DNA of 13,496 nt from Nitrospinota bacterium (lineage in GTDB: Bacteria; UBA8248): contig WTGD01000337.1 in the NCBI GenBank assembly GCA_011523725.1, positions 1-13,496 on the forward strand, given 5' to 3'. Shown in pieces: positions 1 to 6,259 of the stretch (its first letter is position 1; the number at the start of each line of letters is the position of its first letter). The notes under the pieces are model-generated. The model saw only the letters and a program-made list of their open reading frames with translations, was not told the origin of the DNA and made no database searches. Both the position numbers and the translations under genes were made by a program.

Positions 1-85
1 CGATTATGGTGTAGTCGAATTTCCTGGTGGCAGAGGGCTCGCCTCCCGAGATCATTCCGGGAAGCTGTTGAGCATCTTGCGTCAT
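1..85 (-). CDS. N-terminal fragment of the next gene in the ABC transporter operon (probable permease)
   Basis: An open frame starts at the ATG at 83-85 and runs off the left window edge, giving 28 codons that begin MTQDAQQLPGMISGG and end near RKFDYTII. A GGAAGGA ribosome site lies at about 97-103, rather far upstream (11 bases). A closer ATG at 91-93 opens only three codons before a TGA that overlaps this start. The position just downstream of a solute-binding protein gene on the same strand, and a short hydrophilic N-terminus turning to an RKFDYTII-like sequence, fit an iron(III)/spermidine-type ABC permease just before its first membrane helix. That identity is inferred from context. It could equally be the ATPase subunit or an unrelated gene. 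Confidence 0.45.
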   Translation of the reverse strand, partial: MTQDAQQLPGMISGGEPSATRKFDYTII

Positions 86-149
86 ATCCGCATTTGTCCT
101 TCCAGGCGTTAAGTGGTTTTCAACCTATTCTAAACATCAAAATAACGAA

Positions 150-191
150 GCGGGAGCGATTTCTTGGTTTTGCGTAAGAAACCGCCCCCGC
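150..191 (-). terminator. Long hairpin between the substrate-binding protein gene and the next gene
   Basis: Positions 150-165 and 176-191 form a 16-bp stem (14 Watson-Crick pairs plus two G-U on the minus-strand RNA) around a 10-base loop. It starts 12 bases after the stop codon at 203-205. On the minus strand the stem is followed by TTCGTTATTTT, an imperfect U-tract, and on the plus strand by CCATTCTTTTTTT. It could act as a partial terminator or as a 3' mRNA stabiliser, as often seen between an abundant binding-protein cistron and its membrane-component cistrons. A full stop is also possible if the gene at 1-85 has its own promoter. Confidence 0.7.
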
Positions 192-202
192 CCATTCTTT
201 TT

Positions 203-1216
203 TTACACGCCGAAGAGCTTTTTGAACTTCGCGCGCGTCGGCTTGTTCTTCTTCTTCAGTTCGTCTCCGCCGATGGCCATCAAGTTGATGTCCTTGAGCG
301 CCGGCAATCCCTTTGGATACTTCACATTCGGATTGCCCACATAAAGGAAGTAATCCGCCAGAAGCTGCATGGTCTCCTGACTGAACAGATAATCGGTGAA
401 CACGCGCGCGGCGTTGGGGTTCGGCGCCTTCGTGAACACGCTGTTCGGTGAGGTCACCAAAGCCAGACCCGCCGGCGGGATTACGGGCTTGAGAGGCTCG
501 CCTTTCTGCATTTGCTTGAGGAGCGTATAAGATGTCGTACCCGTACCAATCAAAGCTTCCCCGCGCGCTATGAGAGGAACGCTGCCAGCCGCGGATTGCA
601 CGATCTTCGGCTTTTGCTTGGCCAACTTCTCATAATAACCCCAGCCGAACCTGTTCACGATGTTGATCATGCCGTTCGTGACGAACCCGCTGTAGCTGGG
701 GTGTGATTGAATGATTTTGCCTTTCCACTTGGGGTCGAGGAAATCCGCATACGTCTTGGGCGCGTCTTTCTCGCTGACTTTCTTGGTGTTGTAGAAGGGC
801 ATCAGAACGCCCGCGCGAAGAATCGTCCAGTAGTTGTCCTTGGTCACGAACTTCTCATTGAAGTTGTCCGTCCCGGCGGGTTTGTAGGGCGTGATGATTT
901 TCTTGGCTTTCAGGTTCAGGAAATGGCCCAGGTTCGACGTGTGAACCACGTCGGCGACGTAAATGCCGCCTTTGCGCTCTTGGAGATAACGACGGTAGAG
1001 CTTGCCTGAGCCGTCGCGGTGGAGGATGCATTTGATACCTGTTTTTTTCTTGTTATAGCGGTTGCATATATCCTGCGCGATATTGATCGTGAGAGAGGAA
1101 TACCAGGTGATTTTCCCCTCTTTCTTGGCGGCGCGCATGGTAGCGTCGTCCGCCGCGAACGCCGGTGCGCTCAGAAGAGCCACCGCCAACAGACCAGCAA
1201 TGATTCCTTTCAGCAT
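203..1216 (-). CDS. ABC transporter periplasmic substrate-binding protein (iron/polyamine type, SBP family 1/6)
   Basis: The protein has 337 residues, normal for the family. Residues 1-21 are a Sec signal peptide (MLKGIIAGLLAVALLSAPAFA, cut near AFA-AD), so the mature protein is periplasmic. The body shows typical landmarks of the Fe(3+)/2-aminoethylphosphonate/thiamine group: ITWYSS near 37, a GSGKLYRR segment near 70, ADVVHTSNLGHF near 88, a PFYNTKKV segment near 140 and DPKWKGKI near 161. It would hand its ligand to a membrane permease/ATPase, probably encoded from position 85 leftward. The ATG has a strong AAAGGAG site (1224-1230) at ideal spacing and a good upstream promoter. The ligand cannot be told from sequence: ferric ion, a polyamine, a phosphonate or a small organic acid are all found in this group. 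The C-terminus is unusually basic (KKKNKPTRAKFKKLFGV). Confidence 0.85.
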   Translation of the reverse strand: MLKGIIAGLLAVALLSAPAFAADDATMRAAKKEGKITWYSSLTINIAQDICNRYNKKKTGIKCILHRDGSGKLYRRYLQERKGGIYVADVVHTSNLGHFLNLKAKKIITPYKPAGTDNFNEKFVTKDNYWTILRAGVLMPFYNTKKVSEKDAPKTYADFLDPKWKGKIIQSHPSYSGFVTNGMINIVNRFGWGYYEKLAKQKPKIVQSAAGSVPLIARGEALIGTGTTSYTLLKQMQKGEPLKPVIPPAGLALVTSPNSVFTKAPNPNAARVFTDYLFSQETMQLLADYFLYVGNPNVKYPKGLPALKDINLMAIGGDELKKKNKPTRAKFKKLFGV

Positions 1217-1305
1217 TTTTGTTCTCCTTTGCTCGTTAAGTAGCAGTTCGAAAAGTGCGCAGATAATCTACTGCAAGAAACTAAAGAGCACGCTTCATTT
1301 AACCG

Positions 1306-1340
1306 CTCACCTAAATGTAAGATGCTTTCCACGAGGTGAG
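1306..1340 (-). repeat. Inverted repeat at the expected transcription start of the binding-protein gene
   Basis: CTCACCT (1306-1312) and AGGTGAG (1334-1340) are perfect 7-base inverted arms separated by 21 bases. The right arm falls on the predicted transcription start. It can be read either as a dyad operator (arm centres 28 bases apart) or as a hairpin at the very 5' end of the mRNA. A chance match cannot be excluded. Confidence 0.4.
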
Positions 1341-1344
1341 GCGA

Positions 1345-1372
1345 ATCATATCAAAACTGCGAACATCGTCAA
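1345..1372 (-). promoter_or_regulatory. Extended -10 sigma70-type promoter for the substrate-binding protein gene
   Basis: On the minus strand TTGACG (1367-1372) is separated by 16 bases from TATGAT (1345-1350), and the -10 box is preceded by TGA, making an extended -10 (TGnTATGAT). Transcription would start near 1338, giving a 5' leader of about 120 bases before the ATG at 1214-1216. It lies just beyond the MFS stop codon, so the binding protein gene can be expressed independently of that gene. Confidence 0.6.
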
Positions 1373-1417
1373 GCCGATGATATTGTGGGGTGGAACCCGC
1401 ATATCGAGCGTATGGGC

Positions 1418-2698
1418 TTATGGCCGTGAAGCATCTGCTCCGCCCTCTAGCGGCTTTCCCCCGGTAATAAAACGCCGCGTGACGAAAATGGTGGCGACCG
1501 CTCCCAGAATAGCCGCAACACCCGGCCCGATGAACGCCCAGTCCCAGTTCACGGGAAGAGCGCCGTCGCCCGAGTCGTTGCTCATGTCCAGGAATTTCCC
1601 CACCACCATGGGCGCGAGGGAACCAAGCAGAAAACCCAAACCCGATTGAATTCCCAATGCGGAACCGAGGTGGCGTCTGGGCGTGAGTTCCGTGGTCAAC
1701 ACGACCAGAACGGGGGCATCCACGTGCATGACGATCACCCAGACCAGGCAGAGAATCTGTAAGGTGGTGAAAGGCGCCCCGAATGCGAGCCCGATGGAAA
1801 CTGAAATCAGGCCGCTCAGAAACAGGCTCGCGATTATCGTGGGCGGCCTGCCGATACGGTCGGCGCACCAGCCGCCAATGAGCTTCGAAACTGCGCTCAG
1901 TCCTATGATCAGCGCGGCGGACGTGGAGGCGACCTGGAGGGCGCTCTCTCGCGACTCCGCTCCCGTCATCACCAGGGACGCCGCCAGGAAGGTGACTATC
2001 CAGCCCCTGAATGCGAACACCTCCCACCTGTGCGCGCCCACAACGCCCATGAGCACCCACACGGGAGCCGGAAGTCTGGGCAATTCAAATCCGGCGTCTC
2101 CATCTCCCCTCGGTGAAGGCAGGGTGGGAAGCAGAAACACCATGGCCACGAAACCGGTGGCGGGTCCCAGAGACGTCAACGCGAACGCCGTGCGCCACTC
2201 GAAATTCGCAACGAGCACACCCGTCACATAGATAGATGTGGCGACGCCCACGGTATAAAAAAACGTATACATCCCCACCATCCGGGCGCGCCTCCCCTCC
2301 GGGGCATACTCCGCCACCAGCCGCAGCGCGGGGGCATAGGTGCCGGCAAGCCCCACGCCCGTGAGGGCGCGAAACACCGATGCGCTGATGAAACCATCGG
2401 CAAGGAGCGGGAACATGAAATTCAGGAGCGCCAGCCAAAGGCTCGAGGCCAGATAGATCTTTTTCGCGCTCATGTAATCCGTCGCGGTCGCCAAAACGGC
2501 CGAAGCGAGGATGTAACCCACATAGAACGCCGTATAAATTGTGCCGGCCTGCACGTTCGTGAGATTCCATTCCGCCTTGAACAGCGGAAGCGCCGCCACG
2601 TAATTCGCATAAACGAACATCATCGGCACCTGGGCCGCGCAAATTGCCCAAAGCCAACGGGTTGACATTTCGCCGCGCTGCGTCATGGAAAATCCCAT
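1418..2698 (-). CDS. Major facilitator superfamily (MFS) transporter
   Basis: The predicted 426-residue protein has about twelve hydrophobic segments and the normal MFS length. Residues 15-38 form the first helix. A degenerate cytoplasmic motif follows helix 2 (ATDYMSAKKI, about 72-81). A Pro/Gly/Asp-rich central loop lies near 192-208, and the clearest MFS motif A-like sequence is GGWCADRIGRPP at about 275-286. It is an inner-membrane secondary transporter, probably for a small organic solute. The start is uncertain. The ATG at 2696-2698 sits right against its GAGGT, so the in-frame ATGs at 2684-2686 (MTQRGE) or 2666-2668 (MSTRWLW) may be used. It diverges from the amidohydrolase gene across a short spacer, hinting at a shared substrate pathway. 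It is probably not co-transcribed with the ABC binding protein, which has its own promoter. Confidence 0.8.
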   Translation of the reverse strand: MGFSMTQRGEMSTRWLWAICAAQVPMMFVYANYVAALPLFKAEWNLTNVQAGTIYTAFYVGYILASAVLATATDYMSAKKIYLASSLWLALLNFMFPLLADGFISASVFRALTGVGLAGTYAPALRLVAEYAPEGRRARMVGMYTFFYTVGVATSIYVTGVLVANFEWRTAFALTSLGPATGFVAMVFLLPTLPSPRGDGDAGFELPRLPAPVWVLMGVVGAHRWEVFAFRGWIVTFLAASLVMTGAESRESALQVASTSAALIIGLSAVSKLIGGWCADRIGRPPTIIASLFLSGLISVSIGLAFGAPFTTLQILCLVWVIVMHVDAPVLVVLTTELTPRRHLGSALGIQSGLGFLLGSLAPMVVGKFLDMSNDSGDGALPVNWDWAFIGPGVAAILGAVATIFVTRRFITGGKPLEGGADASRP

Positions 2699-2837
2699 AC
2701 CTCAAAATAAAAAAGAGGATAATGGATTCGATTCCCTCTGGCGAGAGAGCGGGCTTTCTCCCTCCCGACTATCCGAAAACGAACAACCTGATGTACCCTG
2801 CGTTCATATTAAGATTTCAACTTCACGGAGCCTGCGG
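2699..2837. promoter_or_regulatory. Divergent intergenic region between the MFS and amidohydrolase genes
   Basis: This 139-bp spacer must hold promoters for both divergent genes. I see the ribosome site GGAG (2827-2830) for the plus-strand gene. On the minus strand a TTGAAA box is followed after 19 bases by TACATC, a poor match. No strong sigma70 pair and no clear operator dyad stands out. Confidence 0.35.
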
Positions 2838-3716
2838 ATGCCGACACCCATCATCGATTTCAGAGTCTCATGCCCCATTCCCGAGGGCCTGGACAGATAT
2901 TTGAAACCGACAGGCCGCTTAGCGGACTACGCCAGACATTATGGAGACAGGGTGTTCGGCAACGAGGAAGAACACCGCTACATGAAGCCGGAGGAGTTCA
3001 TCGCCTTCCTGGATGAACAAGGGGTGGATAAGGCCGTGATCAAGACATCCGACATGACGACGATATCGGGCACGAAATTTCCCGCCGACGTTTTGTATGA
3101 CTACATCAAGGATTACCCGGATCGCCTCATTGGAACGGCGGGGTGCGACCCGTTTCGCGGCATGGATGCGCTGCGCGATTTGGAGCGCGACGTGAAGGAA
3201 TACGGCCTCCGGGGGGTGAACATGGGCCCATGGGAGCTCGGGCTTCATGCGAACGACAAGAAGTTCTATCCCATCTACGCCAAGTGCGTGGAGTTGGATA
3301 TTCCCGTCTTGCTCCATACGTCCATGAACCTATCGAGTTCAAATCTGCTTGATTTCGGGCGTCCGATCTACCTGGACGAGGTGGCGAGAGATTTTCCCGA
3401 ACTCCGTATCGTGGCGGTGCACGGAGGCTGGCCGTGGATATTGGAGATGATCGCCGTGAGTTGGCGACACCCCAATCTGTATATCGAAGTCAGCGGAACG
3501 ATGCCTAAATACATTGCCACGCCCGACACCGGCTGGGAGCCTCTGATTCGCTACGGGAACTCGGTGCTCAAGAACAAGATTCTCTGGGCCTCGAACTGGC
3601 CGATGATCAACCCCAAGGAAAGCCTGGCCGAGTTCGATAAGTTTCCGCTCAAAGACGACGTGAAACGACTCTGGTTCGGCGGAAACGCTCTCAAGGTGTT
3701 GAGGCTGGAAGAGTAA
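2838..3716 (+). CDS. Amidohydrolase family 2 (ACMSD-like TIM-barrel) protein with degenerate metal site
   Basis: The ATG at 2838 is preceded by GGAG seven bases upstream and gives 292 residues. The frame is open back to 2685, but that 51-residue extension is low-quality sequence and lacks a ribosome site. The fold is suggested by IIDFRV at 5-10, a PDRLIGTAGCDP segment (94-105), the strand VLLH-T (His160), AVHGGWPW (His195) and ILWASNWP near 248-255. Members are metal-dependent hydrolases, decarboxylases or hydratases of carboxylic or aromatic acids in the cytoplasm. Here the N-terminal H-x-H is replaced by D-F-R (7-9), and the Asp expected in the terminal SDYP/SDWP motif is Asn253. Metal binding is therefore doubtful, or the chemistry differs. 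The gene pairs divergently with an MFS transporter, consistent with a small catabolic unit. The substrate is unknown. Confidence 0.75.
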   Translation: MPTPIIDFRVSCPIPEGLDRYLKPTGRLADYARHYGDRVFGNEEEHRYMKPEEFIAFLDEQGVDKAVIKTSDMTTISGTKFPADVLYDYIKDYPDRLIGTAGCDPFRGMDALRDLERDVKEYGLRGVNMGPWELGLHANDKKFYPIYAKCVELDIPVLLHTSMNLSSSNLLDFGRPIYLDEVARDFPELRIVAVHGGWPWILEMIAVSWRHPNLYIEVSGTMPKYIATPDTGWEPLIRYGNSVLKNKILWASNWPMINPKESLAEFDKFPLKDDVKRLWFGGNALKVLRLEE

Positions 3717-3727
3717 GCATCAATAAC

Positions 3728-3769
3728 AAAAAAAAGCGGGAGCATTGGCCACTCCCGCTTTTTCTTTTT
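3728..3769. terminator. Bidirectional rho-independent terminator between the amidohydrolase gene and dapA
   Basis: GCGGGAG (3736-3742) pairs with CTCCCGC (3752-3758), and flanking A and T runs extend the stem (3731-3735 with 3759-3763). The plus strand then reads TTTTTCTTTTT. On the minus strand the A-run at 3728-3735 becomes a U-run. It lies 12 bases after the amidohydrolase stop and 23 bases beyond the dapA stop, so one hairpin can end both convergent transcripts. Confidence 0.9.
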
Positions 3770-3791
3770 GATTCTGTCGTTCAGCGTACGT

Positions 3792-4685
3792 TTACGACGC
3801 CGCCACCGCTTCTTCGACCAGACCATATTCCCTGGCGAACGTCTCCAGCTTGCTCATGTTGGCGTCAGACGGCGCGCAAAGCGGCAGCCTGTACTCCAGC
3901 GCAATCCGCCCCATAATCGCCAAAGTTGCTTTCGCCGGAATCGGGTTCGTCTCGCAGAACATCATGTGGTTGAGTTCCCACATCTTGTAATGCAACGCTT
4001 TCGCCGTAGCGGCATCTCCATCGAGTTGGGCCTGACACATCTGAGCCACGTCCGCAGGTGCCACGTTCGCCGTCACCGAAATCGTGCCCACGCCACCCAT
4101 CGCCATCATCGGCAGCGTGACGAAATCATCGCCTGAAAGCACAATGAAATCATCCGGTACGCGGGAGATGATGTCACAGCAATTCGCCAGATTCCCGGTC
4201 GCCTCCTTGATGCCCACGATATTGGGAATCTCCGAGAGGCGCGCCACCGTGTCGGGCGCTATCTGCACCACTGTGCGGCCCGGTACGTTGTAGAGAACGA
4301 TCGGGATGTCCGCCGATTCCGCAATCGCGCGGAAGTGCTGGTAAAGACCCTCCTGCGTAGGCTTGTTGTAATAAGGCGCCACCAGGAGCGCACCATCCGC
4401 ACCGGCCCGCATGGCGAACTGGGTACGCTGAACGGCTTCTGCGGTACTATTTGAGCCAGAGCCGGCGATGACCGGAATTCTTCCGTCAACTTGTTCGATC
4501 ACCAGTTCTACGACCCGGTCGTGCTCTTCATGGCTCAGTGTGGCGGACTCTCCCGTTGTTCCACACGCCACAATCCCGTGCGTTCCATTTTCAACGTGAA
4601 ATTCCACCAGAGAGCGAATGCCCTCTTCGTCGAGCTTTCCGTCGCGGAACGGAGTTACCATCGCGACATAAGAACCCTTAAACAT
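3792..4685 (-). CDS. dapA: 4-hydroxy-tetrahydrodipicolinate synthase
   Basis: The 297-residue product is a typical DapA, which condenses pyruvate with L-aspartate semialdehyde in the cytoplasm, the first committed step toward diaminopimelate and lysine. The Schiff-base lysine is Lys160 in GIKEATG. The proton-relay tyrosine is Tyr132 and the substrate arginine is Arg137 in YNVPGR. The GTTGES pyruvate-binding loop covers 42-47, with Thr43/Thr44. All key residues are present, so it should be active; the relatives N-acetylneuraminate lyase and other pyruvate aldolases are less likely given the YNVPGRT signature. The ATG is preceded by a near-perfect AAGGAGGT at ideal spacing, implying high translation. 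It stands alone (no dapB or lysA beside it), ends at a terminator, and diverges from the carboxypeptidase gene; both serve peptidoglycan. Confidence 0.96.
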   Translation of the reverse strand: MFKGSYVAMVTPFRDGKLDEEGIRSLVEFHVENGTHGIVACGTTGESATLSHEEHDRVVELVIEQVDGRIPVIAGSGSNSTAEAVQRTQFAMRAGADGALLVAPYYNKPTQEGLYQHFRAIAESADIPIVLYNVPGRTVVQIAPDTVARLSEIPNIVGIKEATGNLANCCDIISRVPDDFIVLSGDDFVTLPMMAMGGVGTISVTANVAPADVAQMCQAQLDGDAATAKALHYKMWELNHMMFCETNPIPAKATLAIMGRIALEYRLPLCAPSDANMSKLETFAREYGLVEEAVAAS

Positions 4686-4815
4686 GAGAAGACCTCCTTC
4701 TCCTTCCGCCTATGCGGCAAAAAAGAATGTCATACCCCATTTTCAGACAGGGCACGCTTGACGTGTTTCTCCATTGCGAACCGAGGATTCGATCAATACC
4801 CCTTTGGTAGTGCAA

Positions 4816-4844
4816 ATCGTATCAGAGCAACCGAACTGACGCAA
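4816..4844 (-). promoter_or_regulatory. Probable extended -10 promoter of dapA
   Basis: Reading the minus strand, TTGCGT (4839-4844) is followed after 17 bases by TACGAT (4816-4821) with TGA directly before it, an extended -10. The -35 box is weak (three of six consensus bases). Transcription would begin near 4808, leaving a leader of about 120 bases. Confidence 0.4.
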
Positions 4845-4944
4845 GAAATGGAATTTCAGGATGTCGCGCAGGCTGAGTTTCCCATACCACAAGCATAGAC
4901 ATGAACATCTGCATGGGGCCTTGACCGCCCTAAAATTTTCCACT

Positions 4945-4973
4945 TTGACAAGTACAAGGAAAAAGTCTTTAAT
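4945..4973 (+). promoter_or_regulatory. Strong sigma70-type promoter of the D-Ala-D-Ala carboxypeptidase gene
   Basis: A perfect TTGACA (4945-4950), an ideal 17-base spacer and TTTAAT (4968-4973, five of six consensus bases). The start point would be near 4980, giving a leader of about 78 bases to the ATG at 5058. Confidence 0.75.
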
Positions 4974-5057
4974 TGGTGTTCAAGTTCAAAGGGATCATCT
5001 GCTCCCCTTGGCTCCTTCACCAACATGCCCATATCGACAGGAATTCAAGGAAAGCGC

Positions 5058-6185
5058 ATGTTATTCGCTTTGGGTCACCATCGGCGCTCCCGTTTGACCA
5101 TCATTACAGCCTTCGTCTTCTTGTTCACATTTCCTCTGATACTCGGCGTCGATTCCGCTTCCGCGCGCCGAAAAAGATCCCGCAAAGCAGTCATCCCCTA
5201 TCGCTCGATTCTGTTAATTGAAGCGAATACGGGTCGAGTCCTGAAAGCAAAAAACGAGCGCCTTGGGACAAAACCCGCCTCCATCGTAAAAATGATGACG
5301 GCGTTAATCGCCATGGAGCAAATTAACAGAAACATCATCCACCTCGACGATATCATCACAACCAGCAGACGCGCCTCGCGAATCGGAGGCCAGCAGGTCT
5401 ATTTGAAGCAAGGAGAAAAATTTTCCCTGAGAGATTTGATGAAATCCATCATCATCAGTTCCGCAAACGATTCGTCCTACGCCGTGGCGGAACATATTGC
5501 GGGAGACGCCGAAGCCTTCGTCGAGTTGATGAACCAGCGCGCCGAAGAGCTCGGCATGACGAACACCCGCTTCATCAACGTCAACGGGCTTCCCCCAGGC
5601 AGAAACAAGCCGACCAATCGGATGAGTGCGCGAGATGCCGGCATTCTCGCCCGCGAGTTGATAAAGTATCCACTTATCATGAAGTGGAGCGCCACCAAGA
5701 ACGCTCCTTTCCGGAACGGGAGCTTCATCCTGACCAACACGAACACTCTTTTGGGACGGTTTCGTGGAATGGATGGTCTGAAAACAGGCTACCACCGAAA
5801 AGCCGGGTTCAGCATCGTCGCCACGGCCAAACGCAAAAACTTGAGACTCATCGCCGTCGTGATGGGCTCGAGTCATTCCAGGCGCCGATTCAAAGAGGCC
5901 AAGCGCTTGCTAGCATGGGGGTTCACCCAATACCGCTGGGTTGATTTGGGCCAAATCAAAAAACCGAAACGCCGCCAAGTCAAGGTCCTGAACGGGCAAA
6001 AGCGGACAGTCCGCATCCGGCTCAAGGAAAGTGTCGAAGCATTGGTGAGGAGGGGCGACGCAAAGCGTATATCCATGAAATTGGAGTTGCCTGAAGAAGT
6101 AACTGCACCCGTCCGCGCCGGTCAAAAGTGGGCCGCGTCACATATGAAATGGGAGGCAACAAACTTGGCGGGGTTGATCTCGTAG
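5058..6185 (+). CDS. dacA: D-alanyl-D-alanine carboxypeptidase (PBP5/DacA-like, S11), frameshifted at its 3' end
   Basis: This serine peptidase removes the terminal D-Ala from peptidoglycan pentapeptides in the periplasm. From the ATG at 5058 (AAGGA six bases upstream; the in-frame ATG at 5025 has no ribosome site) it has a signal sequence with hydrophobic core about 13-30, then all three S11 motifs: SIVK (Ser75-Lys78), SAN (135-137) and KTG (242-244). A PBP5 C-terminal beta domain follows from about residue 290. The frame as given stops at 6183-6185 after an atypical tail (WAASHMKWEATNLAGLIS). After Lys357, the -1 frame starting at 6128 reads on as VGRVTYEMGG and ends in KKLGFFQSLIQFW with TAA at 6239-6241. 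That is what a PBP5 end should look like, including the amphipathic anchor. The A-run at 6124-6127 is the likely site. Without the shift the protein would lose its membrane anchor. Confidence 0.9.
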   Translation: MLFALGHHRRSRLTIITAFVFLFTFPLILGVDSASARRKRSRKAVIPYRSILLIEANTGRVLKAKNERLGTKPASIVKMMTALIAMEQINRNIIHLDDIITTSRRASRIGGQQVYLKQGEKFSLRDLMKSIIISSANDSSYAVAEHIAGDAEAFVELMNQRAEELGMTNTRFINVNGLPPGRNKPTNRMSARDAGILARELIKYPLIMKWSATKNAPFRNGSFILTNTNTLLGRFRGMDGLKTGYHRKAGFSIVATAKRKNLRLIAVVMGSSHSRRRFKEAKRLLAWGFTQYRWVDLGQIKKPKRRQVKVLNGQKRTVRIRLKESVEALVRRGDAKRISMKLELPEEVTAPVRAGQKWAASHMKWEATNLAGLIS

Positions 6186-6241
6186 CCGCTGAGCCGGTTA
6201 AAAAATTAGGCTTTTTCCAATCTTTGATACAATTCTGGTAA
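6128..6241 (+). other. Off-frame C-terminal end of the carboxypeptidase (beta-domain edge and amphipathic membrane anchor)
   Basis: Thirty-seven sense codons in the -1 frame continue the carboxypeptidase from the CAAAAG at 6123-6128. They give GVDLVAAEPVKKLGFF and finally QSLIQFW before TAA. The joined protein would be 394 residues and carry the short amphipathic C-terminal helix by which PBP5-type enzymes sit on the periplasmic face of the inner membrane. The joining can be explained by a one-base deletion in the A-run (natural or a sequencing error) or by a -1 slip of the lysine tRNA from AAG to AAA. The true gene end would then leave only 18 bases to the convergent ligase gene. Confidence 0.85.
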
Positions 6242-6259
6242 GCTGCAACGCAAATCGAA

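Larger units (their letters stand above)
4686..5057. other. 372-bp gene-free divergent regulatory region between dapA and the carboxypeptidase gene
   Basis: It contains the dapA ribosome site (AAGGAGGT just above 4690), a predicted minus-strand promoter near 4816-4844 and a strong plus-strand promoter at 4945-4973. The two predicted start points face away from each other across about 170 bases. Short open frames in it have poor starts and cysteine- or proline-rich unlikely products. I see no lysine-riboswitch-like architecture in the roughly 120-base dapA leader. Confidence 0.55.

Noticed and set aside
2085..2705. A 206-codon minus-strand frame overlapping the MFS gene
   Set aside because: The product is Arg/Gly/His-rich without membrane helices. 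The overlapping MFS frame is clearly the coding one.
2685..2837. A 51-residue N-terminal extension of the amidohydrolase
   Set aside because: No ribosome site at 2685 and no domain-like sequence. The ATG at 2838 has GGAG at ideal spacing, and the family begins at that residue.
4686..4808. Possible lysine riboswitch in the dapA leader
   Set aside because: The leader is only about 120 bases and shows no multi-helix junction or terminator arrangement before the gene.
4743..4943. A 66-codon minus-strand frame upstream of dapA
   Set aside because: Cys/Leu-rich unlikely product, no ribosome site, and it lies across the two predicted promoters.
5304..5876. A 190-codon minus-strand frame inside dacA
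   Set aside because: It is antisense to the conserved S11 carboxypeptidase motifs and has no family features.
6192..6216. A weak hairpin AGCC/GGCT followed by TTTT after the dacA stop
   Set aside because: The stem is only four base pairs, and the segment is coding in the -1 frame of dacA, so a terminator is not supported.
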